Below, piece by piece: positions 1 to 6,162 of a stretch of 39,063 nt of DNA. Position 1 is the first letter of the stretch. Every line of letters starts with the position of its first letter. The notes beneath the pieces are model-generated. The model was not told the DNA's origin. It saw only the letters and a list, made by a program, of their open reading frames with translations, and searched no databases. The stretch spans positions 1-39,063 of the forward strand of contig WAQK01000024.1 in NCBI GenBank assembly GCA_015520265.1. The letters are read 5' to 3'. The position numbers were made by a program, and so were the translations under genes. The DNA is from Pyrodictiaceae archaeon (GTDB taxonomy: Archaea; Thermoproteota; Thermoprotei_A; Sulfolobales; WAQK01).

Positions 1-752
1 ACGTGGAACATCGGAACTATGTGCATGAACACGCTGGTGTAGTTTATCCTGAACTCGTCAGGGATGAAGGCCGAAATGTGGAGCGCTGTCGAAACCGTGT
101 GGAGCACTATTTGCCTGTGTGTATGGTAGGTTCCCTTAGGGAGCCCTGTGGTGCCGGACGTATAGCACATCGCTGCCACGGTTTCCTCGTGGACCTCCTC
201 GAACTTGTACCCGCCCTTACCGTAGTCCCTCAGCAGCGCCTCATAGTCGTACACGTCCTTGTCAGCTATCTTAGATGGAAGCTCCAGGCTCTCGTCCTCT
301 CTGAGCACAATGATCTTCTCCACGGTCTTAAGCTCGGGGGCCAGTTTCTGGATCAGCGGCAGGAAGTCCTGGTGAGTTATCAGCACCTTATCCTCGGCGT
401 GGTTCATAATGTAAGCTATCTCCATGGGAGCTAGCCTGATGTTGACCGTATGGAGCACAGCGCCCATCATCGGTATAGCTAGGTATGCCTCGAAGTGCCA
501 GTGTGTGTTCCAGTCCAGCGTGGCGACTCTGTCGCCCATGGCGAACCGGCCGCTAGCCCCCTTGACGCCTAGGGCTGAGAGGGCGGCCGCCAGCCTCTCG
601 ACACGATTCCTGAGCTCCCTGTACGTGTAGGTGACCTTGTCCTTGTAATGTATGGTCTGCTCAGGCGCCATGTAGAGGGCGTGGCTCAGGAACTTGTCTA
701 TGGTCAACTGGTAGTCAGGGCCTTCTCCAAGATAGAGTAGTTCTCGGGACAC
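1..752 (-). CDS. AMP-dependent acyl-CoA synthetase, N-terminal part (cut by window edge)
   Basis: This is an ANL-superfamily acyl-CoA synthetase. It would activate a fatty or other carboxylic acid to acyl-AMP and then acyl-CoA in the cytoplasm. About 250 residues are visible and the C-terminal part lies off the left edge. The P-loop-like adenylation motif YTSGTTGLPKG is at residues 197-207, followed by YHTHR, and a VPMFHV stretch typical of the next core motif sits at the cut. The start is GTG at 752-750, with a GGTGAG ribosome site six bases upstream. The chain substrate cannot be read from this part, though medium/long-chain ligases are the closest in layout. A copper ATPase and then an enoyl-CoA hydratase lie upstream on the same strand, so a fatty-acid role is plausible. 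The family is sure, the substrate is inference. Confidence 0.88.
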   Translation of the reverse strand, partial: MSRELLYLGEGPDYQLTIDKFLSHALYMAPEQTIHYKDKVTYTYRELRNRVERLAAALSALGVKGASGRFAMGDRVATLDWNTHWHFEAYLAIPMMGAVLHTVNIRLAPMEIAYIMNHAEDKVLITHQDFLPLIQKLAPELKTVEKIIVLREDESLELPSKIADKDVYDYEALLRDYGKGGYKFEEVHEETVAAMCYTSGTTGLPKGTYHTHRQIVLHTVSTALHISAFIPDEFRINYTSVFMHIVPMFH

Positions 753-800
753 GGTTAACTCACCTAACAACTTCTAAAGTAAATAGTGTATGGATCCAGC

Positions 801-808
801 TTAAATAA
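801..808 (-). promoter_or_regulatory. TATA box of the acyl-CoA synthetase gene
   Basis: On the minus strand this reads TTATTTAA. It lies about 50 bases upstream of the GTG start at 752, which places a start of transcription near 776. The inverted repeat at 831-855 lies directly upstream of it. Confidence 0.5.
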
Positions 809-830
809 GTACCCATTATTTTAGCTTATG

Positions 831-855
831 TTAGTTAAAAACAAAAATTAACTAA
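831..855. promoter_or_regulatory. Inverted repeat TTAGTTAA-N9-TTAACTAA, candidate operator
   Basis: Two perfect 8-base arms (831-838 and 848-855) flank a 9-base A-rich spacer. The repeat lies between the end of the copper ATPase gene and the TATA box of the acyl-CoA synthetase gene. It could be a regulator site for the latter, or, on the minus strand, a weak hairpin inside the T-rich terminator of the ATPase gene. Palindromes with the same GTTAA core occur before the enoyl-CoA hydratase gene (3810-3833). Confidence 0.4.
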
Positions 856-859
856 AAAA
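836..859 (-). terminator. T-rich terminator after the copper ATPase gene
   Basis: Reading the minus strand after the stop at 873 there are three T-runs (859-854, 847-843, 841-836 broken by single bases). Oligo-T tracts are the usual termination signal in archaea. The next gene has its own TATA box, so the two are probably separate transcripts. Confidence 0.5.
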
Positions 860-872
860 GTAGTCGGTTCGG

Positions 873-2915
873 CTAGAGTTTGAGCAGTCTAGCGTTAATG
901 GCTACTATAACTGTGCTGAGCGACATAAGGGCGGCGCCCACGGCTGGTGTTAACAGGATACCGACACTGTAGAGCACGCCCGCTGCCAGGGGCAGTGCAA
1001 ATGCGTTGTAGCCGGTCGCCCACAGCAGGTTCTCCATCATCTTCCTATAGGTCTTCCTGGCAAGCCTTATGACTGCAGCCACGTCGCGAGGATCGTTGCG
1101 CACCAGTACTATGTCGGCTGACTCTATAGCGACATCCGTCCCTGCACCTATCGCTATACCAACGTCGGCCTGGACCAGTGCGGGTGCATCATTGATGCCG
1201 TCGCCCACCATAGCGACCCTGAGGCCCCTTTCCTGGAGCCTCTTTATCACCTCAGCCTTCTCGTGGGGCAGCACCTCGGCGTAGTACTCGTCGAGCCCTA
1301 GCTCCTCGCTAACCCACCGGGCGACGCTCTTATTGTCGCCCGTAAGCATTATGCATTTCACGCCCATCTCCTTCAGCATCCTAACAGCCTCTCTAGACTC
1401 GTCCCTAATCATGTCGGCCAGCGCTATGGCACCGAGGGGCTTGCCGTCTTCGAGGACGAACACCACGGTCTTCCCCTGCTCCAGCAGATGCTTGGCCTTC
1501 TCCAAGTACTCGGCCATCCCATTCTCCTCCAGGTAGCCTGGGCTGACCACGCGGACCAGTCTGCCGTTAACCTTGCCCTCGACGCCTCTGCCGGGCAACG
1601 CCTTGAAGTCCTCCACGTCTTCGAGTCCGAGTCCTCGCTTTTCAGCAGCTCTCACTATCCCCTGCGCTATGGGGTGCTCCGACTTCGCCTCCAGCGAGGC
1701 GGCCAGTTTGAGGATTTGCTCCTTGTCGTGCGCGCCCATGACGACTATGTCCGTGACCCCGAACTCGCCCTTGGTCAATGTACCCGTCTTGTCGAAAACT
1801 ACGGCCTGCAGTTCTCTCGCCCGTTCGAAGGCGTCCCTCTGCCTTATGAGGAACCCATTCCTAGCGGCAAGTGACGTGGATACAGCTACGACGAGCGGGA
1901 CTGCGAGGCCTAATGCGTGGGGACAAGCTATCACCATAACGGTTACAGCCCTCTCCAGCGCGAAGGCCACGTCGCCTTTTAGGAGCTGCCATGCTAGGAA
2001 CGTTAGGGCCCCGCCTGAGAGCGCGATGACCGTTAGCAGAAAGGCTGCCCGGTTGGCTAGGTCCTGGGTCCTGGACCTGGATTCCTGCGCCTTCTTGACG
2101 AGTTCTATTACCTGGGATAGATATGTGTCGGCGCCAGTCCTGGTGACCTCTACGACCAGCGAGCCCTCACCGTTGATGGCGCCCGCTATCACGTTGTCCC
2201 CCGGCTTCTTCTCGACAGGTTTGGACTCGCCGGTAAGCATGGCCTCGTTAACGCTGCTTCGCCCCTCAACAACGAGTCCATCGACCGGTATCTTTTCGCC
2301 CGGCTTTACCAGGACCCTGTCTCCTGGTTTCAGCTCTTCTACCGGTACATCGATGACTGAGCCGTTCTTCAGCAGATGCGCGGTTGAGGGGAGGAGCTTG
2401 ACCATTTCCTCCAGCGCCCTGGAGGCGCCTAACACTGATTTCATCTCGATCCAGTGGCCTAGAAGCATGATGTCTATAAGGGTAGCCAGTTCCCAGAAGA
2501 ACGGCTTGCCGGGAAACCCGAAGACTATCAAGCCGCTGTACAGGTAGGCTGTTGATATCGCCACTCCTATCAGCACCTTCATGCCCGGCATTCTCCTCCG
2601 TAGCTCCTCCACCAGGCCTAGGAGGAAAGGCCAGCCGCCGTACAGATACACTGCTGTTGAGAGGGCGAAGAGCACATAGAGCTGGCCGGGGAACTCTAGT
2701 TTGAATCCTAGAAACTCCTGAATGCTTGGTGAAAGGATCAGTATGGGTACTGTGAGTATAGCTGAAAACACGAACCTTCTCTTATACTCCTCCACCATGG
2801 CCTGGTGGTCGTGATGTTTGTGCTCCTTCACGGGTTCAGATCGTCTACCTGCATGTTCGTGCTTGCCATGGACTCCGTGGTCGTGATGCCTATGGTTATT
2901 CTTCGCGTTGTTCAA
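873..2915 (-). CDS. copB: Copper-transporting P-type ATPase, CopB (P1B-3) class
   Basis: This is a heavy-metal pump of the cell membrane that exports copper ions at the cost of ATP. All P-type marks are present in the 680 residues: TGES 228-231, DKTGTLT with the phosphorylated Asp at 375, SEHP 412-415, TGDN 525-528 and GDGINDAP 571-578. The ion-site motif is CPH at 331-333. The last helices carry N-x6-Y-N-x4-P at 629-642 and MSLST at 664-668, which together define the P1B-3 (CopB) class rather than the Cu+ CPC class. There is no CxxC metal-binding domain; the first 40 residues instead hold many His, a usual CopB feature. The start is TTG at 2915 with GGAGAG just upstream. Members of this class have been linked to Cu2+ or Cu+ export; which one applies here cannot be told. 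Confidence 0.93.
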   Translation of the reverse strand: MNNAKNNHRHHDHGVHGKHEHAGRRSEPVKEHKHHDHQAMVEEYKRRFVFSAILTVPILILSPSIQEFLGFKLEFPGQLYVLFALSTAVYLYGGWPFLLGLVEELRRRMPGMKVLIGVAISTAYLYSGLIVFGFPGKPFFWELATLIDIMLLGHWIEMKSVLGASRALEEMVKLLPSTAHLLKNGSVIDVPVEELKPGDRVLVKPGEKIPVDGLVVEGRSSVNEAMLTGESKPVEKKPGDNVIAGAINGEGSLVVEVTRTGADTYLSQVIELVKKAQESRSRTQDLANRAAFLLTVIALSGGALTFLAWQLLKGDVAFALERAVTVMVIACPHALGLAVPLVVAVSTSLAARNGFLIRQRDAFERARELQAVVFDKTGTLTKGEFGVTDIVVMGAHDKEQILKLAASLEAKSEHPIAQGIVRAAEKRGLGLEDVEDFKALPGRGVEGKVNGRLVRVVSPGYLEENGMAEYLEKAKHLLEQGKTVVFVLEDGKPLGAIALADMIRDESREAVRMLKEMGVKCIMLTGDNKSVARWVSEELGLDEYYAEVLPHEKAEVIKRLQERGLRVAMVGDGINDAPALVQADVGIAIGAGTDVAIESADIVLVRNDPRDVAAVIRLARKTYRKMMENLLWATGYNAFALPLAAGVLYSVGILLTPAVGAALMSLSTVIVAINARLLKL

Positions 2916-2949
2916 GGCGACTCTCCACGAAAACTAGAATAGTACTACA

Positions 2950-2961
2950 TTAATAAATTAA
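2950..2961 (-). promoter_or_regulatory. Promoter of copB, AT-rich palindrome
   Basis: The sequence TTAATAAATTAA is a palindrome apart from its central two bases. On the minus strand it contains TTTATTAA, a good TATA box about 35-40 bases upstream of the copB start. The flank GTTAAT is shared with the palindromes before the enoyl-CoA hydratase gene. Confidence 0.4.
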
Positions 2962-3003
2962 CATGCGTAATAGCACGCCTAACTGCTGCCAGGTAGTCAT
3001 GTG

Positions 3004-3759
3004 TCACACTTTCTTCCTCGACAGGAACAGGTGCATGGCGGTCCTTGCTGCATCCGATACTACGAGCCTGGAGAGCTGGTCCAGTATCTGGGTCATTTCC
3101 CTCTGCAGGCTCCTCCACATATGCTCCTTCACAGCCTTCACGCTTTGGCTAGGCACTCCTCTGAGCATCTCAGCAGTTTTTCTCACGGCATCCTCCAGCT
3201 GGTCGCGAGGGACTACCATGTCAATTATCCCAAGATGTTGTGCCTGAGTTGCCGTGATCTTCTCGCAAGTTATGGCTAGGCGTTTGGCCTGCTTGTATCC
3301 GAGGATCCTGGCGCCCAGTGTTGTTAGTATTGGGGGGATGAGTGCCAGGCGTGCTTCTGGGTAGCTGATCCAGGCGTCCTCGGCAGCGATCACCACGTCG
3401 GCTAGGAGCAGTAGCTCGGCCCCTCCTCCAACAGCTAGCCTATCTACGACCATGATTACAGGCTTAGGGCACCGTGCTATTGTCTCTATGGCTCTCCCGG
3501 CATCCTCGAAGAAGCTCCGGGCATCCTCTAGATCCTCGAACATGTGCATTTCCCGTATGTCGTCGCCGGAGCTGAATACACCGCCCCTACCCCTCAGGAT
3601 CACAACGGATACGTCCTTGTCGCTGCAAGCCGTGCTAAATTCCTGTGCCAGAAGCCTCCACAGCTCCCGGTTGAACGCGTTGAGCACACGCGGCCTGTTG
3701 AACCACAAGGTAACGATGTCGTTCTTCCTCTCGGCTATGAGGGGCTTCTCCTGGGACAA
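3004..3759 (-). CDS. Enoyl-CoA hydratase/isomerase family protein
   Basis: This crotonase-fold enzyme has 251 residues, the normal length. It would hydrate a trans-2-enoyl-CoA in beta-oxidation or a related acyl-CoA route. The oxyanion-hole segments GVFSSGDDIREM (60-71) and GGGAELLLLAD (111-121) are present. Both catalytic glutamates of classical hydratases are in place: Glu115 in GGGAE and Glu135 in YPEARLAL. This favours hydratase over the isomerase or hydrolase branches, but the substrate is not readable. The start is TTG at 3759 with GAGGGGT upstream. A TATA-like TTAAGTAC sits at 3794-3800. The acyl-CoA synthetase two genes downstream suggests a fatty-acid degradation group, interrupted by copB. 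Confidence 0.85.
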   Translation of the reverse strand: MSQEKPLIAERKNDIVTLWFNRPRVLNAFNRELWRLLAQEFSTACSDKDVSVVILRGRGGVFSSGDDIREMHMFEDLEDARSFFEDAGRAIETIARCPKPVIMVVDRLAVGGGAELLLLADVVIAAEDAWISYPEARLALIPPILTTLGARILGYKQAKRLAITCEKITATQAQHLGIIDMVVPRDQLEDAVRKTAEMLRGVPSQSVKAVKEHMWRSLQREMTQILDQLSRLVVSDAARTAMHLFLSRKKV

Positions 3760-3809
3760 GAACGCTGCACCCCTCTAATTATTAGTGGTGCAGTACTTAA
3801 GACATACCA

Positions 3810-3833
3810 TGGTTTAACCACGTTAATTTAACG
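3810..3833. promoter_or_regulatory. Two abutting perfect palindromes in a divergent promoter, candidate operator
   Basis: TGGTTTAACCA at 3810-3820 is followed without a gap by CGTTAATTTAACG at 3821-3833. Each is a perfect palindrome around a single central T. They lie between the TATA box of the enoyl-CoA hydratase gene (3794-3800) and the AT-rich promoter region of the rightward membrane-protein gene (about 3842-3851). This is where a dimeric repressor would control both genes. Confidence 0.55.
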
Positions 3834-3885
3834 GCGTTAATCTTAATAATCCTGGCCCAAAGGAAGACGCAGGGGCGAGGCAAGC

Positions 3886-4479
3886 GTGACCCGTAGCCAG
3901 TATCTGAGGCTTGGAACACTTCTCAGCCTCATGGCCGCCGCAATCATAGAGGCCATACTGCTACTCCTGCTGCTGGGCGCCAGCCCGTACTCGCTGTTCA
4001 GCCCTCCTGCAGTCTACCTAATGGGGCTCCTTCTGGTGATAGGCGTCGCAGTGTACAGGGCCTATCTTAACGGCACCATCCATGCAAGAACCTACATGGG
4101 GAGTGTGTCCCCCCTGGCATTGCTGGTGGCCTCCACAGCCATAATGGCTGGCTGGTATGGGTATTCTTGGGCGGTGGTTCTGGTGTCTGCAGCGTACTTC
4201 GTGGAGGAGGTCGTGGGTCTTAAGCTTATGAGGGACTTCGAGGAGTATGATGTTGAGGGCGCTAGGCTCTTTGCAGCGGGCATGACGCTCTTCGTCTTCA
4301 CGCTCCCCCTTGTAGTCATTACCAGCTACATAGCTATACTTACCCTGTTGGGCAATACGGTGAAAGCCCTGGGTCTCGCCAAGGTGTTAGAGTCAACGTC
4401 TACGGCCTTTAGAACTGGAGAGAGGCTAGAAGTGGGACAAGGAAGGGCACCGTTAATGTTAGAAGAAGGCCGTGGATAA
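3886..4479 (+). CDS. Unknown integral membrane protein
   Basis: The 197-residue protein is not one I recognise. About five hydrophobic segments can be seen, near residues 10-32, 40-58, 72-90, 92-108 and 128-155, joined by short loops. A hydrophilic tail of roughly 30 residues ends it. An acidic stretch, DFEEYDVEGAR, lies at about 117-127 before the last helix. The start is GTG at 3886. Its last 71 bases overlap the tail of the convergent LysO-like gene. It is divergent from the enoyl-CoA hydratase gene, with two palindromes between them, so shared regulation is possible. No function is proposed. Confidence 0.7.
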   Translation: MTRSQYLRLGTLLSLMAAAIIEAILLLLLLGASPYSLFSPPAVYLMGLLLVIGVAVYRAYLNGTIHARTYMGSVSPLALLVASTAIMAGWYGYSWAVVLVSAAYFVEEVVGLKLMRDFEEYDVEGARLFAAGMTLFVFTLPLVVITSYIAILTLLGNTVKALGLAKVLESTSTAFRTGERLEVGQGRAPLMLEEGRG

Positions 4480-5014
4480 AGGCAGCTAGCGCCAGGTCGA
4501 CGCCGCCGAACCTGGCCACCACGGGGAGGGTTGAGTCCATTGTGGTGGCACCCCCTATACTTATGGCCTCAAACCCGATCCTCCTGGAAAAAACCGGATA
4601 TGAAATCAGCATGAATATTTCCCGGAGAAGGTTGGATGTGAAACCCACGAAGCCGTAGTAGGGGTCGATTATGGCTAGGTAGGGTCCGGTGAAGGAGTAC
4701 CAGCCCGAGCCAGCCGCTATGGCGAGAGATATGCCCACAGGTATTCTGAGAAAATGGGCGAGCAGGGCTCCGCTAGTCAGTGCGCCAGCGATGGTCGCGG
4801 TCACCAGTATCAAGGGTCTATGTATCTTGGCCAGGGAGCCCCTCAGCCTCTCATAGTCCACACCCATGGATACGCCGACCAGGAATATGAGGAGCGCCAG
4901 GGTCCATGTTATGGCTGGCTCCAGTGCCTCGTAGCTGGCTCCCGCCAGGGCGCCGTAGCCTAGGCCAGTGGCGAACACTATTAGGGACACTAGCGCTTGC
5001 CTCTTATGGTCCAT
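4409..5014 (-). CDS. LysO-type exporter, C-terminal (larger) half as a separate protein
   Basis: The 201-residue membrane protein matches the second part of the LysO (DUF340, lysine exporter) family. It has several hydrophobic helices, the segment SGWYSFTGPYLAI (about 103-115), and two membrane acidic residues in the right setting: Glu in LLREIFMLISYP and Asp in GGATTMDSTLPVV. These correspond to the two acidic residues shown to matter in the bacterial lysine exporter. The gene begins with ATG at 5014, inside the 3' end of the 103-residue gene that supplies the first helices (25-base overlap), so the two are translated together. Lysine or a related amino acid is the likely cargo by family. 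Its 3' end overlaps the convergent gene by 71 bases. Confidence 0.75.
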   Translation of the reverse strand: MDHKRQALVSLIVFATGLGYGALAGASYEALEPAITWTLALLIFLVGVSMGVDYERLRGSLAKIHRPLILVTATIAGALTSGALLAHFLRIPVGISLAIAAGSGWYSFTGPYLAIIDPYYGFVGFTSNLLREIFMLISYPVFSRRIGFEAISIGGATTMDSTLPVVARFGGVDLALAAFIHGLLLTLTVPFLVPLLASLQF

Positions 5015-5292
5015 TGCCCCGCCACCCTGGAGAATATGAATGCGAACCCGGCGCCAGCCAGTCCTGGCAGAAGCATGTAGGACAACACGTGGACGGCTAG
5101 CCAGGGATCCCCTTTAGACGCCAGATCGACAAGCGTCCTGCCAGAGCTAGCCCCCACCAGGAAAACCAGTGCGTAGACAACATACATGAGGGCTTCATCG
5201 GTGACACGCTTAACCTGCCTCCCGACACGCGTCCGGGAGGAAGTGAGGCCCAGCGCGAGGCCGAGGAGGAGCGCAGCGTAGATGATATTCAT
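4990..5292 (-). CDS. LysO-type exporter, N-terminal half as a separate protein
   Basis: The small membrane protein has about 100 residues and three hydrophobic stretches. It contains a VGRQVKRVTDEALMYVVYAL segment and then LVFLVGASSGR, which resemble the first third of LysO-family exporters. It overlaps the larger half by 25 bases in another frame, and the two probably form one transporter. I take ATG at 5292 as the start; an upstream in-frame GTG at 5301 would add three residues. In single-chain LysO proteins these parts are fused, so here the gene is split or was never joined. A frameshift artefact is less likely, because each half has its own start and the overlap is of the usual coupled kind. 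Confidence 0.7.
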   Translation of the reverse strand: MNIIYAALLLGLALGLTSSRTRVGRQVKRVTDEALMYVVYALVFLVGASSGRTLVDLASKGDPWLAVHVLSYMLLPGLAGAGFAFIFSRVAGQWTIRGKR

Positions 5293-5428
5293 CTGGCGCA
5301 CCGGAGTACGAGAAGCCGCTCCACCTCAAAAAATCTACCCTCACCGCCGAATCCTTAAGTGCCGGTACAGAGTGACTCGATCATGGTGTCCCTCCATGAC
5401 CGAATGTACCAAGAACATAGGCGGGACC

Positions 5429-5926
5429 ATGGTCAAGGCTGTTAAGGGCGACATAACCAAGACGCAGGCTGACGCACTCGTGAACCCGGCCAACAGCCTC
5501 CTAGTGATGGGAGGAGGCGTCGCAGGCGCCCTTAAGCGTGCAGGGGGAGAGGAGATCGAGCGGGAAGCCGTGAGACAGGCCCCGGTTCCCGTAGGCCAGG
5601 CTGTGGCGACTACGGCGGGCAGGCTTCCAGCCAGATACGTTATCCACGCACCCACCATGGAGCGCCCAGCCATGAGGACAACAGCGGAGAAGGTGTTCAA
5701 GGCCACGGCAGCAGCCCTCAGAGTGGCCGAGGATCTGGGCGTAGACACTGTCGCGTTCCCAGGAATGGGCACAGGCGTCGGCGGCGTACCCCCTCTAGAG
5801 GCCGCGAAGGCCATGATGGATGCAATAAAGAGGCACTTAGAGGGAGGATCCGTGCTCAAACAGATTATCCTAGTAGCCTACACGGGCGACCTGCTCGAAG
5901 CCTTCTGCCAGGCACTCGGCGAGTAG
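5429..5926 (+). CDS. Macrodomain (ADP-ribose-binding) protein
   Basis: This single-domain macro protein has 165 residues from ATG 5429. It would bind ADP-ribose or hydrolyse ADP-ribose derivatives such as ADP-ribose 1''-phosphate or O-acetyl-ADP-ribose. The signature residues are visible: KGDITKTQADALVNPANS at the start, the glycine loop VMGGGVAGALKRAGG, and AFPGMGTGVGGVPP in the second half. An in-frame ATG at 5396 would add 11 residues and lies nearer the TATA-like CTTAAGT at 5353-5359; the shorter start fits the family better. It is divergent from the LysO-like pair and followed by a tRNA gene on the other strand. The substrate is unknown. Confidence 0.87.
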   Translation: MVKAVKGDITKTQADALVNPANSLLVMGGGVAGALKRAGGEEIEREAVRQAPVPVGQAVATTAGRLPARYVIHAPTMERPAMRTTAEKVFKATAAALRVAEDLGVDTVAFPGMGTGVGGVPPLEAAKAMMDAIKRHLEGGSVLKQIILVAYTGDLLEAFCQALGE

Positions 5927-5955
5927 CGGTAAGCATGGACAAGCTGGGGAGAAGC

Positions 5956-6033
5956 TGGCGGGCCCGCGGGGATTTGAACCCCGGACCACCGGCTCCGCAG
6001 GCCGGCGTCCTATCCTGGCTAGACGACGGGCCC
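5956..6033 (-). tRNA. tRNA-Arg (anticodon GCG)
   Basis: The gene folds as a complete cloverleaf without intron. The acceptor stem is GGGCCCG/CGGGCCC, the anticodon stem CCGGC/GCCGG holds the loop CTGCGGA, and the T arm is CGGGG-TTCAAAT-CCCCG. The discriminator base is G and CCA is encoded in the gene (5958-5956). The anticodon GCG reads CGC and CGU arginine codons. A minus-strand TATA element, ATTTAAAC, lies around 6059-6067. Confidence 0.96.
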
Positions 6034-6162
6034 TCCGGGTTGATTAGAGTGGTGTAGGGTGTTTAAATCTTTGGCCGGGTCTCCGGCGCTGTTCTTTATC
6101 TGGTTAAGGCTATGAATGGTTTTTACTCCTCCCCGACATAAGCATGTAGATGTGGGGGCGCT

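Noticed and set aside
1573-2547. Long plus-strand frame of 324 codons opposite copB
   Set aside because: It is antisense to all conserved motifs of the ATPase, has Ser/Thr/Ala-rich composition and no recognisable domain; a G+C-driven shadow.
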